The translations under genes were made by a program, and so were the position numbers. The notes under the pieces were generated by a model that saw only the letters and a list, made by a program, of their open reading frames with translations, was not told the DNA's origin and ran no database searches. 37,849 nt of DNA from a virus. The stretch covers positions 1-37,849 of the IMG/VR virus record IMGVR_UViG_3300050121_000055; one strand, given 5' to 3'. Positions 29,697-37,475 of the stretch are shown in pieces (position 1 is the first letter of the stretch; every line of letters begins with the position of its first letter).

Positions 29697-30034
29697 CTGA
29701 CGCTATAAGGCAAAGGGTTTTGAGGATTATGGAGTTGGCTTTGCTCTTAAATCCGGCAGACACGCAGCGAAATGTAACGGGGCATAAACCGACTGTATTC
29801 GTTGAATTTAGCGGGCATGTTTCTTTAATCAAAGTGCGTGTTTATGAAACAGGTTGGGGAGAAGAAACTTGTCCGTGCGGATGCGGCGGGAGAATAACCC
29901 CAAGCCCTTTAAAACAATTTGAGGTAGTTATCGATAAAGATAACAAATCAATTAACAATGCTGTAAATTCTTGTCTTTCCTATCTCGAAGCCCTCTACGC
30001 TGAATGGAAAGACAAGGCACCTGAAAATGTCTGA
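29693..30034 (+). CDS. Phage protein with a cysteine cluster, function unknown
   Basis: The product is 113 residues starting in an ATGA overlap. In the middle, TCPCGCGGRI carries three closely spaced cysteines. N-terminal helix (IRQRVLRIMELALLL), central beta strands, C-terminal helix (SINNAVNSCLSYLEALYAEW). Overlaps the next gene by eight bases. No function can be inferred. Confidence 0.55.
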   Translation: MTDAIRQRVLRIMELALLLNPADTQRNVTGHKPTVFVEFSGHVSLIKVRVYETGWGEETCPCGCGGRITPSPLKQFEVVIDKDNKSINNAVNSCLSYLEALYAEWKDKAPENV

Positions 30035-30272
30035 TGTTGTGGGCTTTGACCGTGCGCAATCCACCTACGAGAACAAGATGCCGCCCCCTGTACGTTGTTT
30101 ATACGGCTTTTACATAGGTGACAGGGTTTGGGTTAGTAAAAGAAACTCTTCTGATTATGGATTTGAGGGCGAAGTTTTAGGGTTTGACGAGGGAGTAATA
30201 AAAGTTGAGGTTCACGGCGACGACATGAAATGGATTGATTGGTTGCCACCGCAGGATTTAATAAAAATTTAA
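30027..30272 (+). CDS. Small SH3-like phage protein
   Basis: The product is 81 residues. Residues 27-80 form a strand-rich domain with LYGFYIGDRVWVSKRNSSD and GFDEGVIKVEVHGDDMKWID, typical of small KOW/SH3-like barrels. The N-terminus is probably flexible. It precedes the recombination genes. Function unknown. Confidence 0.55.
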   Translation: MSDVVGFDRAQSTYENKMPPPVRCLYGFYIGDRVWVSKRNSSDYGFEGEVLGFDEGVIKVEVHGDDMKWIDWLPPQDLIKI

Positions 30273-30293
30273 TAAAATATTGGAGGGAAATTA

Positions 30294-30782
30294 ATGTCAA
30301 GTTTATACGAATTAACGGGGCAAATATTTGATTTAAAAATCATGTTTGAGGCAGGGGAGATTGACGAGCAGACGCTCTCTGACACAATGGAATCGCTTGA
30401 TGCCGATATTGAGGTTAAGGCAGAGGGATACTGTAAAATCATTGCTTTATGGTCAGGTGATGTTGCCTCCGCAAAAAGTGAAATTGACCGTTTGACCGAA
30501 CATAAAAAAGTTTTAGAAAACAGCGTTAAACGTTTAAAGGACAACCTACAGGCGGCTATGAGTGCACAGGGAAAGCAGAAGATAGCGGCGGGTACATTTA
30601 CCGTATCAATAGCCAAGAACCCCGCAAGCGTCAACGTGCTTTGTGAGGAACTCATTCCGGCAGAATATTTCAAAGCTCCTGATCCTGTACTCGTTAAAAA
30701 GGAATTGCTCGACGCTTTAAAGGCTGGGACAGTTGTGCCGGGGGTGGAGTTAAAACAAGGTGAAAGTTTGAGGATTAAATAA
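30294..30782 (+). CDS. Gp157-family phage protein
   Basis: The product is 162 residues, a normal length. It opens with SSLYELTGQIFDLKIMFEAG and continues with a long helical coiled coil (IDRLTEHKKVLENSVKRLKD), then FTVSIAKNPASVNVL and IPAEYF, the signature order of the siphovirus Gp157 family. The family is associated with resistance or recombination and often sits before annealing or recombinase genes, as here. Exact biochemistry is not established. GGAGGGAAATTA precedes ATG 30294, and the stop overlaps the next start. Confidence 0.85.
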   Translation: MSSLYELTGQIFDLKIMFEAGEIDEQTLSDTMESLDADIEVKAEGYCKIIALWSGDVASAKSEIDRLTEHKKVLENSVKRLKDNLQAAMSAQGKQKIAAGTFTVSIAKNPASVNVLCEELIPAEYFKAPDPVLVKKELLDALKAGTVVPGVELKQGESLRIK

Positions 30783-31522
30783 TGAAATTCAGAGAACTTA
30801 AAGCAGAAGAAATCGATGTACGGCAAGCGCAACTAAGCGACAAGGGTTGCTCTGTGTTGCTTTATAAAGATGCCCGATGCGACATGAATATTCTTGATGA
30901 AACGGTCGGCTCGGAGGGTTGGCAGCGCAAACATTACGATTGTAAGGGTAATCTCTTTTGTTCGGTTGGTATAAAGTGCGGCGAGATATGGGTATGGAAA
31001 GACGACTGCGGCTCTGAAAGCAATGTCGAAAAAGAAAAGGGTGAGGCTTCTGATAGTTTCAAAAGGGCTTGCTTTAATTGGGGAATAGGTCGGGAACTTT
31101 ACACTTCGCCTTTTTTATGGATACCGGTTGCAAAATTAAAATTGGATGTCAAGAATGGCAAAAACGTTACATACGATAAATTCAGCGTTGAAAAGATTGA
31201 ATACTCAAACGGTCAAATTACTGCATTAACGATTATAAACCAACGTTCAGAAACAGTATTTGATACATTCAAAAAGTCTAAACAGGGCAAGCCACCAATT
31301 ACACCGCCCGAAGAAATCCCGCCTGTTTTACAGCCGCGCATAAGCCCTATAAAAGCTAAAGTTATAGATGACCTAGCTTTAAAGCACAACCTGTCAAGCA
31401 CTTTGCAAAACTCCATAGATGCAAGTTATCACGTGAAAACAGTTGGGGAACTTTCCGAGACGCAGGGGGATTTTATTTTAATTTGGTTGAACAAGAAGGT
31501 AAACAATGGAACTACAGTTTGA
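30782..31522 (+). CDS. Rad52-family single-strand annealing protein
   Basis: The product is 246 residues. Residues 1-120 fit the Rad52/22 annealing core: FRELKAEEIDVRQAQLSDKG, VLLYKDARCDMNILDETVG with GWQRKHYDCKGN, and the typical KGEASDSFKRACFNWGIGRE. It would pair complementary single strands in phage recombination. The C-terminal part (after about 150) is a disordered linker and short helical tail, probably for SSB contact. It starts one base into the preceding stop, follows Gp157, and is followed by NinB-like and SSB genes, a standard recombination set. Subfamily not determined. Confidence 0.7.
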   Translation: MKFRELKAEEIDVRQAQLSDKGCSVLLYKDARCDMNILDETVGSEGWQRKHYDCKGNLFCSVGIKCGEIWVWKDDCGSESNVEKEKGEASDSFKRACFNWGIGRELYTSPFLWIPVAKLKLDVKNGKNVTYDKFSVEKIEYSNGQITALTIINQRSETVFDTFKKSKQGKPPITPPEEIPPVLQPRISPIKAKVIDDLALKHNLSSTLQNSIDASYHVKTVGELSETQGDFILIWLNKKVNNGTTV

Positions 31523-32039
31523 TTTTGCGAAGTGGCAACAGGATAGCGAGGGGTTTTGGCTGCTTTTAAAAGCTAAAGCCCCGGCCCTTGCAAAAGAATT
31601 TGTTGCAGGGATGAAGTATAAAAACTATGTTGCCACTCTGAAAGAATATCGAAAGAAACGCAGTTTAGACGCCAATAGTTATTTATGGGTAATGTCTCAA
31701 AAAATAGCTGAGGTTATTGGAAACACCAAAGAATTTGTTTACCGAGACGCCATAAAAAACGTGGGACAGTTTGATTTTTTCCCGCTTCGTAACGATGCAG
31801 TCGAGACATTTTTGCATAGGTGGAACTGCCGAGGTATGGGTTGGTTTGCGGAGGAATTTGAGGATAGCAAACTTGCAGGGTATAAAAAGATTATAGCCTA
31901 TTATGGCTCGTCAGTTTACGACACGCGAGAAATGAGCGTACTGATCGACTACATAGTCAACGAGGCAAAAGACCTTGACATCGAAACTATGCCATTATCC
32001 GAATTGGCGTTATTGAAAAGCAGGTGGGGCAATGAATAA
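31506..32039 (+). CDS. NinB-like recombination protein
   Basis: The product is 177 residues, overlapping the previous gene by 17 bases. The segment KEYRKKRSLDANSYLWVMSQ with the following AEVIGNTKEFVYRDAI fits the NinB/Orf family pattern, in which the protein works with SSB and annealing proteins in phage recombination. The C-terminal half is helical. Neighbours (Rad52-like, HNH, SSB, RusA) agree with a recombination role. It overlaps the HNH gene by eight bases. Confidence 0.65.
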   Translation: MELQFDFAKWQQDSEGFWLLLKAKAPALAKEFVAGMKYKNYVATLKEYRKKRSLDANSYLWVMSQKIAEVIGNTKEFVYRDAIKNVGQFDFFPLRNDAVETFLHRWNCRGMGWFAEEFEDSKLAGYKKIIAYYGSSVYDTREMSVLIDYIVNEAKDLDIETMPLSELALLKSRWGNE

Positions 32040-32280
32040 ATGTTGGGTTTGCGGCTCAACTCAAAACTTAGAATCTCATCATTGTATGGGCGGTTGCCGG
32101 AGGAAAACATCAGAAGAATATGGCCTGAAAATATGGCTATGCCGGTATCATCATCAAATCGTGACAGACGAAAAAGACAAGGAACTGGTAATACAAATAC
32201 ATCGACACGGGCAACGCAAATTTGAGGGAGAGCATCCTGAACTCAACTTTTTATCAGTTTTTGGAAAATCATATTTATAA
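32032..32280 (+). CDS. HNH-like zinc-binding nuclease
   Basis: The product is 82 residues. Cys4/Cys7 (CWVC) and Cys37 with His40/His41 (LCRYHH) make the zinc knuckles of a treble clef, and SHHCMGG (His16, His17) provides candidate catalytic histidines. Similar small phage proteins (NinG/HNH-like) sit in recombination operons. Being close to the annealing and SSB genes it probably processes branched or invading DNA. Activity is inferred. Confidence 0.65.
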   Translation: MNKCWVCGSTQNLESHHCMGGCRRKTSEEYGLKIWLCRYHHQIVTDEKDKELVIQIHRHGQRKFEGEHPELNFLSVFGKSYL

Positions 32281-32292
32281 GGGAGAATTATT

Positions 32293-32718
32293 ATGCTCAA
32301 TGTATGCGCCTTGAACGGTAGGCTCACGGCGGAGCCAGAGTTAAAACACACTCAATCGGATATTTCGGTTTGCTCTTTCACGCTCGCTGTAGACCGTGGA
32401 TATGTCAAAGCAGGAGCAGAACGTCAGGCAGATTTTATCGAAATTGTGGCGTGGCGGCAGACAGCCGAATTTGTTTCAAAGTATTTTCACAAAGGCCAAC
32501 TTGTAGCGGTTACGGGTGCCATTCAGACGCGCTCCTATGAGGACAAGCAGGGTAATAAGCGCAAGGCCACAGAGATAGTAGCGTCACAGGTTGACTTCGC
32601 AGAGCGCAAACAGGACGGTATGAGCGAGATTGCAAAGAATGCGGAGAATATGGGCGTACCAATGACCGAGGCAAATTGTGACGATTTTGTCGAGATTGCA
32701 GGGGACGATCTCCCTTAA
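32293..32718 (+). CDS. ssb: Single-stranded DNA-binding protein
   Basis: The product is 141 residues with a standard OB fold: LNVCALNGRLTAEPELKHT, VCSFTLAVDRGY, ADFIEIVAWRQTAEFVSKYF and GQLVAVTGAIQTRSYEDKQG. The tail is acidic and ends in GDDLP, a slightly shortened form of the usual DDDLPF used to recruit partner proteins; the last Phe is missing. It coats single strands in replication and recombination, here alongside the annealing protein. GGGAGAATTATT precedes ATG 32293. Confidence 0.95.
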   Translation: MLNVCALNGRLTAEPELKHTQSDISVCSFTLAVDRGYVKAGAERQADFIEIVAWRQTAEFVSKYFHKGQLVAVTGAIQTRSYEDKQGNKRKATEIVASQVDFAERKQDGMSEIAKNAENMGVPMTEANCDDFVEIAGDDLP

Positions 32719-32759
32719 TTAAACTTATGGGCGGCTAATCCCGCCCGGAAGGAGAAAAC

Positions 32760-33431
32760 ATGAACAAAACTAAAATAGACTGGTGCTCGGCCTCCTTAAA
32801 TCCGGTTGTAGGTTGCACTTTCAACTGCCCATTTTGTTACGCTCGAAAGCTCAATACTCGCTTCGGATGGATTGAGGATTTTTCAAAGCCGCAGTTTTTC
32901 CCTGACCGCTTGAAATCCCTTTACAGCAAAAAACCGCAGACTATTTTTATGGACAGTATGAGCGATATTGCGGATTGGAAGTCGGAGTGGATTGAGAAAA
33001 CATTTAGAGCGATGAAAGGCAATCCACAGCATACATATTTGTTTCTTACAAAGCGATATTTTCAGTTTATCTATAAAAATCGTGGGGTTGATTTTGAAAA
33101 AATGCTCAGAAATATTGAAAATTTAATGATTGGTGTTTCCACTACGACACAATCGGCAGTTAATAATTTGGGCGTAATGGTGCCAGACTTTCTATCTGTT
33201 GAGCCAATTCTTGAACCGATAGACTTATCCAAAATGTTTGAGCAAACTCTAAAACTGAAATGGCTGATTGTGGGAGCAGAGACTGGAAATCGTAAAGAAA
33301 AGATTATCCCGCAACGCGAATGGATAGAAAAAATAGTTGCAGATTGTGCATTTCGGAAAGTTCCTGTTTTTCTCAAAAGCAGTCTCGCGGATATCTGGGG
33401 CGAGCCACTTATTCAAGAATTTCCGTGGTGA
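32760..33431 (+). CDS. Gp37/Gp68-family (DUF5131) radical SAM-like protein
   Basis: The product is 223 residues from ATG 32760 behind GGAAGGAG. Cys19, Cys23 and Cys26 (GCTFNCPFCYA) form the CX3CX2C cluster of radical SAM enzymes, which use an iron-sulphur centre to cleave SAM. Later motifs, IFMDSMSDIADW, YLFLTKR, GVSTTTQ, LSVEPILEPID and IVGAETG, follow the phage Gp37/Gp68 pattern. Members are frequent in phages; the substrate is unknown. It is a bit shorter than typical relatives. Another radical SAM gene follows 57 bases downstream. Confidence 0.85.
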   Translation: MNKTKIDWCSASLNPVVGCTFNCPFCYARKLNTRFGWIEDFSKPQFFPDRLKSLYSKKPQTIFMDSMSDIADWKSEWIEKTFRAMKGNPQHTYLFLTKRYFQFIYKNRGVDFEKMLRNIENLMIGVSTTTQSAVNNLGVMVPDFLSVEPILEPIDLSKMFEQTLKLKWLIVGAETGNRKEKIIPQREWIEKIVADCAFRKVPVFLKSSLADIWGEPLIQEFPW

Positions 33432-33488
33432 GCGCTACAAACATAAATAATACAATACGTATAAATAGTGGAGGAATGGGGGGATAAA

Positions 33489-34376
33489 TTGAAAGTCGGT
33501 TTATGGAATGACGATCATAATTTTCCAAATCTTGCAACCATGAAATTGTCCGCTTATCACAAGGCAAAAGGAGACAAGGTTGAATTTTTAGACCACCTAA
33601 ATACATACGACCTTGTCTATTGCTCAAAGGTATTTGATTTTACAGCGGATGCCGAAGATGCGGCGCTCATACAAACCAACAAAATCATTCGGGCCGGAAC
33701 AGGATATCACGATTATAAAACCATTCTGCCCCCTGAGATTGAGCACCTTTATCCCGACTATGGATTGTACCCGCAATATCAGCAGGCCTATGGCTATTTA
33801 ACACGGGGATGCCCCCGAAACTGTACGTTCTGTATCGTGAGCCAAAAAGAGGGGCAGGAAAGCATACACGTTGCCGATCTGCATGAGTTTTGGAGAGGCC
33901 AAAAGGAAATTAAGTTACTTGACCCGAATTTATTGGCCTGTAAAGACCACGAGCGGATTTTAAAGCAGTTGGCTGATTGTGGAGCATGGATAGACATTAC
34001 GCAAGGTTTTGACATCCGATTTGTGACGCCTGAAAATATGCCGCTGATCAACGCCCTGAAAATCAGATCAATTCATTTTGCATGGGATAACCCTAATGAC
34101 GATCTGACTGATAAATTCAAATACTTTTCAGAGCACACTATAATGTCAAAGCACCGAAAGCCGAGTGTTTACGTCTTGACCAATTTCGGCAGCACCCATG
34201 AGCAGGATTTGTATAGGATTTATCGGCTGCGTGATTTAGGGTATGACCCCTATGTGATGATATTTAATAAAGCGGATGCACCGCGTCAGACAAGGTTATT
34301 ACAAAGATGGGCAAATAATAAGATCATTTTTAATAGCGCAGAAAAATTTCAAAATTATGACCCGAAAAAGGGGTAA
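33489..34376 (+). CDS. Radical SAM protein, second of the pair
   Basis: The product is 295 residues with a TTG start at 33489, six bases after GGGGGGAT; the first residues (KVGLWNDDHNFPNLATMKLS) match where family members normally begin, better than the GTG at 33468. The iron-sulphur site is Cys108, Cys112 and Cys115 (RGCPRNCTFC). The region before it (HKAKGDKVEFL, DLVYCSKVF) looks like a B12-binding-type Rossmann fold, and after it come EIKLLDPNLLAC and WIDITQGFDIRF. Phage homologues exist, function unknown. A shared pathway with the preceding gene is likely but not shown. Confidence 0.85.
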   Translation: MKVGLWNDDHNFPNLATMKLSAYHKAKGDKVEFLDHLNTYDLVYCSKVFDFTADAEDAALIQTNKIIRAGTGYHDYKTILPPEIEHLYPDYGLYPQYQQAYGYLTRGCPRNCTFCIVSQKEGQESIHVADLHEFWRGQKEIKLLDPNLLACKDHERILKQLADCGAWIDITQGFDIRFVTPENMPLINALKIRSIHFAWDNPNDDLTDKFKYFSEHTIMSKHRKPSVYVLTNFGSTHEQDLYRIYRLRDLGYDPYVMIFNKADAPRQTRLLQRWANNKIIFNSAEKFQNYDPKKG

Positions 34377-34422
34377 AACCATGCTAACAATTTATTTCAA
34401 ACTGAATGGGGGTGATTAAAAT

Positions 34423-35181
34423 TTGCCAAACGAAGGGTACATAAAACTTTACCGGTCAATTATGGACAATAAATTATGGTACACAAGGCCATTCGCAAAA
34501 GGTCAAGCATGGGTTGAATTGCTGATGATGGCGAACCACGAGGACAATGATATTATGTTTGGCAATCAGTCAATTCACATCGAAAGAGGCAGTTTTATAA
34601 CCTCAATTTTAAAGCTTTCTGAGCGCTGGGGATGGTCGAGACACCGCGTAAAAGATTTCATAAACTTTTTAATAAGTTTACAAATGGTTGACTTAAAAAT
34701 GGACAACAAAAAAAGCCTCATAACCATAGTAAACTACACGCTTTATCAAGGCAACGAAAATAAAAAGGACATAGTAAAGGACAACAAAAGGACATCAAAA
34801 GGACAACAAAAGGACACAAACAAGAATGAAAAGAATGAAAAGAATGATAAGAACTTAGATATTAATAAATTAATATCTTGTTTTTCACCTGAATTTCAAA
34901 CTGCTTTTCTTGCTTATTCTGAAATGCGAAAAGTTAAAAAATGTCCTCTTACAGAAAATGCGGCTCAGTTGGTTTTAAAGAAACTTGAAAAGATCGGAGT
35001 AGACGAAAGAGAACAAATTGAAATTTTGAACAATTCGACCATGAACTGTTGGCAGGGAGTTTTTGAAATTAAAAGTGGTGCTCAAGGGAAAAAACCGGCA
35101 CGTTCGGTATCGTTCAATATGCAGGAATACACCGATTTGTCGGTTCAAAGGTTGCTGAATGAGGGGAAAGATGATGGATAA
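34423..35181 (+). CDS. Phage replication initiator (winged-helix replisome organiser)
   Basis: The product is 252 residues with a TTG start at 34423 after GGGGGTGAT. Residues 1-105 are the winged-helix domain: EGYIKLYRSIMDNKLWYTRP, FGNQSIHIERGSFITS, SERWGWSRHRVKDFINFL. A Lys/Asn/Gln/Asp-rich linker follows (about 110-145), then a C-terminal helical domain (FQTAFLAYSEMRKVKKCPLT, MNCWQGVFEIKS). Proteins of this class bind the phage origin and load the host helicase. The linker DNA carries five AAAGGACA iterons, a typical place for the phage origin. There is no separate DnaC-like loader gene nearby. Confidence 0.8.
   Translation: MPNEGYIKLYRSIMDNKLWYTRPFAKGQAWVELLMMANHEDNDIMFGNQSIHIERGSFITSILKLSERWGWSRHRVKDFINFLISLQMVDLKMDNKKSLITIVNYTLYQGNENKKDIVKDNKRTSKGQQKDTNKNEKNEKNDKNLDINKLISCFSPEFQTAFLAYSEMRKVKKCPLTENAAQLVLKKLEKIGVDEREQIEILNNSTMNCWQGVFEIKSGAQGKKPARSVSFNMQEYTDLSVQRLLNEGKDDG
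34764..34816 (+). repeat. Five iterons inside the initiator gene, candidate origin of replication
   Basis: AAAGGACA recurs at 34764, 34776, 34787, 34798 and 34809. The steps are 12, 11, 11 and 11 bases, so all copies lie on one face of the helix. They code for the linker of the initiator protein, where several phages keep their origin. A following AAGAATGAA repeat (34822-34845) is purely purine-rich and easily melted. Confidence 0.65.
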
Positions 35182-35755
35182 CTCAAATAAAATTATTCTG
35201 GACTTGTGCGGAGGCACCGGCTCGTGGAGTAAGCCCTACAAAGAGGCCGGATATGATGTGCGGTTGGTTACACTGCCAGAATATGATGTGAGGCTCTACA
35301 TACCGCCAGACGATGTATACGGCATATTAGCTGCCACGCCTTGCAACGAGTTTAGTATAGCAAAACATTTTCACGGCAAGGGGAATTACACTCACAATTT
35401 TCAAGCAGGGTTAGAGATATGTTCAGCTTGTTGCAGAATCATCTTAACCTGCCAGCCAAAATTTTACGCGATAGAAAACCCTGCGAATGGACTTTTAAGA
35501 CGCTGGATGAAAGAACCTGCTTTCGAGTTTGACCCGTGGCAATATGGACATCCATATCAAAAACATACGGCTTTATGGGGGAAGTTTAATATCCCAGACA
35601 TAACCGTCGCAGATAAGCCTGCTGGAATGGTTAAGTTTTCGATGTTGCACAGCAAAGACATTTACCCAGAGTTTTATGGCGTATACGACAGGCAGACCCG
35701 ACGAGCCATAACCCCCCCAGGATTTGCCCAAGCATTCTTCTTAGCCAATCAATAA
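35174..35755 (+). CDS. Short cytosine-C5 methyltransferase-like protein
   Basis: The product is 193 residues if started at ATG 35174, seven bases after AGGGG (ATG 35171 is the other choice). LDLCGGTGSWSKPYKEAGYD is a SAM-binding motif I, ILAATPCNEFS has the Pro-Cys of motif IV, and YAIENPANGLL resembles the ENV region of motif VI. It is much shorter than normal C5 methyltransferases and shows no target recognition domain, so it may be a partial or differently acting enzyme, perhaps with low specificity. It overlaps the initiator gene by eight bases. Similar phage proteins are often labelled DNA cytosine methyltransferase. About 120 non-coding bases follow. Confidence 0.65.
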   Translation: MDNSNKIILDLCGGTGSWSKPYKEAGYDVRLVTLPEYDVRLYIPPDDVYGILAATPCNEFSIAKHFHGKGNYTHNFQAGLEICSACCRIILTCQPKFYAIENPANGLLRRWMKEPAFEFDPWQYGHPYQKHTALWGKFNIPDITVADKPAGMVKFSMLHSKDIYPEFYGVYDRQTRRAITPPGFAQAFFLANQ

Positions 35756-35875
35756 CCCCGTCAGCCCCACCACAAGCCCCACCACCATCCCAGCAAGATA
35801 AAAGCATGGAACTACACGTTTAGAAAAGGATAAGGCTGTAGCGCCCTACAAGAGCGCAGAGAAAGGGAAGAGATA

Positions 35876-36049
35876 ATGATATTACCTTGCACGACATGTA
35901 AAAGTAAAAAAGTAGATAAACAAGGGCCCAGGGAATTTGTCGGCTGCAACGACAAAGCAAAACACGATAAGAATTTCCACTACGACGATTTTTTTTATCA
36001 TCATTCGTGTGATGCATACGAAAAGGAGGCTTCACACGATGCCGAATGA
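35876..36049 (+). CDS. Small cysteine-rich phage protein
   Basis: The product is 57 residues from ATG 35876, just after GGGAAGAG. It has cysteines in PCTTCKSKK, at GCNDK and in HHSCDAYEK, enough for one zinc site with the His residues. No family is recognised. It overlaps the Lar-like gene by 11 bases, and holds that gene's AAGGAGG site near its end. Confidence 0.55.
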   Translation: MILPCTTCKSKKVDKQGPREFVGCNDKAKHDKNFHYDDFFYHHSCDAYEKEASHDAE

Positions 36050-36332
36050 ATTAAAACCGTGTCCCTTTTGCGGAGGGGAAGCAAAATTGAGCGCAAAAGA
36101 TCACCTATTCGGAGGTTATAACGGAGTTGGGCAGTCACGCAGAGAATATTTGATTAAGGCGATTTGTAATAAATGCAAAGCTCGCGGCCCTGTATTTGCT
36201 ACAGGATGGGTGAACACGACTTATGATTGCTACAAGCAAAAAGAAAGCTCTGTGTCAGAACAGGATAAAGCATTACTTTCTGCGGCAGAGGCCAAAGCAA
36301 TCTCCACATGGAACCGCAGAACGAAGGAGTGA
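36039..36332 (+). CDS. Lar-family restriction alleviation protein
   Basis: The product is 97 residues. The start, ATG 36039, follows AAGGAGG nine to ten bases upstream. Cys8/Cys11 (LKPCPFCGGEA) and Cys43/Cys46 (ICNKCKARGP) form the zinc ribbon, and the closing AEAKAISTWNRRTKE matches the typical Lar ending. Lar proteins from Rac and phages reduce restriction by modulating type I enzymes; many relatives in Firmicutes phages are only known by sequence. The stop lies six bases before the CTG at which the RusA gene seems to begin. Confidence 0.8.
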   Translation: MPNELKPCPFCGGEAKLSAKDHLFGGYNGVGQSRREYLIKAICNKCKARGPVFATGWVNTTYDCYKQKESSVSEQDKALLSAAEAKAISTWNRRTKE

Positions 36333-36338
36333 CGAAAT

Positions 36339-36767
36339 CTGAAAATTAAATTTACAATACCAGGCCCTCCGATGGGAAAGGGCAGGCCGAAGTTTGCAAG
36401 GCGCGGGAATTTTGTAAGTACATATACGCCGGAAAAAACCGCCAACTATGAAACGCTTGTCAAATGGTATTTCCAGCAGGAGGCACAAGGGCAAAAACTT
36501 GACGGAATGCTAAAAGTTGGAATCGACGCTTTTTACCCGATTCCGAAGTCGACATCTAAAAAGCAAGCCGAAAATATGAGGAATGGAATTATACGCCCTG
36601 TAAAGAAACCTGACTTTGATAACGTTGGAAAAATCATATGCGATTCGCTCAATGAGATAGCCTTTAAAGATGATTCGCAGATTGTAGATGGGCGTGTGCA
36701 GAAGTTTTATAGCGATACACCAAGAGTAGAAATTCAGATTGAAGAAATGGAGGATAAGGCGAAATGA
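36339..36767 (+). CDS. rusA: RusA-family Holliday junction resolvase, apparent CTG start
   Basis: The product is 142 residues if it begins at CTG 36339. This codon lies nine bases after AAGGAG and restores the normal N-terminal strand and motif (KIKFTIPGPPMGKGRPKF); the first ATG, at 36372, would remove that strand. Only CGA, AAT, CTG, AAA and ATT lie between the upstream in-frame stop and that strand. The catalytic acids are in RPVKKPDFDNVGKIICDSLN and FKDDSQIVDG. RusA dimers cut four-way junctions in replication and recombination. The next gene overlaps by four bases. Confidence 0.85.
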   Translation: MKIKFTIPGPPMGKGRPKFARRGNFVSTYTPEKTANYETLVKWYFQQEAQGQKLDGMLKVGIDAFYPIPKSTSKKQAENMRNGIIRPVKKPDFDNVGKIICDSLNEIAFKDDSQIVDGRVQKFYSDTPRVEIQIEEMEDKAK

Positions 36768-37342
36768 TTAGAGGCGAATTATTCAGCCAGGACATGGTCA
36801 AGGCGTTTTTAGAAAATCGCAAATTCCGCACAAGCAGACCAATTAAGCATGGTTTCGACGCTGTATATAAGGCAACTTGCGCTCGCGGAAAGTGGAGCGA
36901 GACATACGGAAATCACATCCCAGACAGTGTCATAGAGTGGTATGTAAAAAACATAGCCAAGCCCAAACACCACATCGGAGATGCCATTTACGTGAGGGAA
37001 ACGTGGTCTTTCGAAAACGTTAACTGCAAAGACCAATACGTTTTTAAAGCTGATAAATGGGATAGAAGTGGGCTGAAATGGCACCCCTCCATCCACATGC
37101 CCCGTGAAGCAGCCCGTCTATGGTTTAGGGTGACAGATGTAAAGGCGCAAAATATCAAGGACATGACCGAGCAGGACGCGGTTGAGGACGGGTTTCAAGA
37201 TGAATATGTTGAAGAATTGAAACGGCACCATTTTGCAGTTGCAAAATTTAAAGATTTCTGGCTCAACCAATATGGCGCAGATCAACCGTGGATGTGGGTT
37301 TACCGCCTGCAACCGATCACAAAAGAGGAAGCCGAGACATAA
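36764..37342 (+). CDS. ASCH-like phage protein, full length
   Basis: The product is 192 residues from ATG 36764 in an ATGA overlap. The order MIRGELFSQDMVKAFLENRK, GDAIYVRETWSF, YVFKADKW, LKWHPSIHMPREAARLWFRV and VTDVKAQNIKDMTEQDAVED is the phage ASCH-like pattern, a PUA-related barrel thought to bind RNA or modified nucleic acid. Its last 223 bases recur, slightly changed, at the start of the window. It ends the early operon here and is followed by a conserved hairpin. Function in the phage is unknown. Confidence 0.8.
   Translation: MIRGELFSQDMVKAFLENRKFRTSRPIKHGFDAVYKATCARGKWSETYGNHIPDSVIEWYVKNIAKPKHHIGDAIYVRETWSFENVNCKDQYVFKADKWDRSGLKWHPSIHMPREAARLWFRVTDVKAQNIKDMTEQDAVEDGFQDEYVEELKRHHFAVAKFKDFWLNQYGADQPWMWVYRLQPITKEEAET
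37120..37342 (+). repeat. Right copy of the diverged terminal duplication (copy B)
   Basis: Pairs with bases 1-223. Identical for 121 bases from 37120, then about six substitutions. After the stop both copies have a GGGGCACTC-type hairpin, a GTGTGAAA piece and CATTACCTTGT. Copy B has an extra short CATTC duplication near 37400-37413. Confidence 0.9.
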
Positions 37343-37345
37343 AAA

Positions 37346-37369
37346 GGGGCACTCGATGGTGAGTGCCCC
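37346..37369 (+). other. Intercistronic hairpin after the ASCH-like gene (copy B)
   Basis: A perfect 9-bp stem (37346-37354 with 37361-37369) with a six-base loop directly after the stop. No T run follows. The same hairpin with one mismatch follows copy A. Confidence 0.65.
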
Positions 37370-37475
37370 ACACAAGGGAAAGAGTGAAAGTGTGAAAGTC
37401 ATTCAGTCATTCATTACCTTGTATCAATAGTATAGGGAAAATTTTTAAAAATATGCGTTTGGAGGCAAAGTGAGA

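Noticed and set aside
34381-34419. 12-codon frame before the replication initiator
   Set aside because: It overlaps the ribosome site of the TTG start. Leader peptide control is possible, but nothing supports it beyond the position.
34764-34845. CRISPR array in the AAAGGACA repeat cluster
   Set aside because: Repeats are only 8 bases with 3-4 base gaps, inside a gene; this is iteron-like. No CRISPR array was seen elsewhere.
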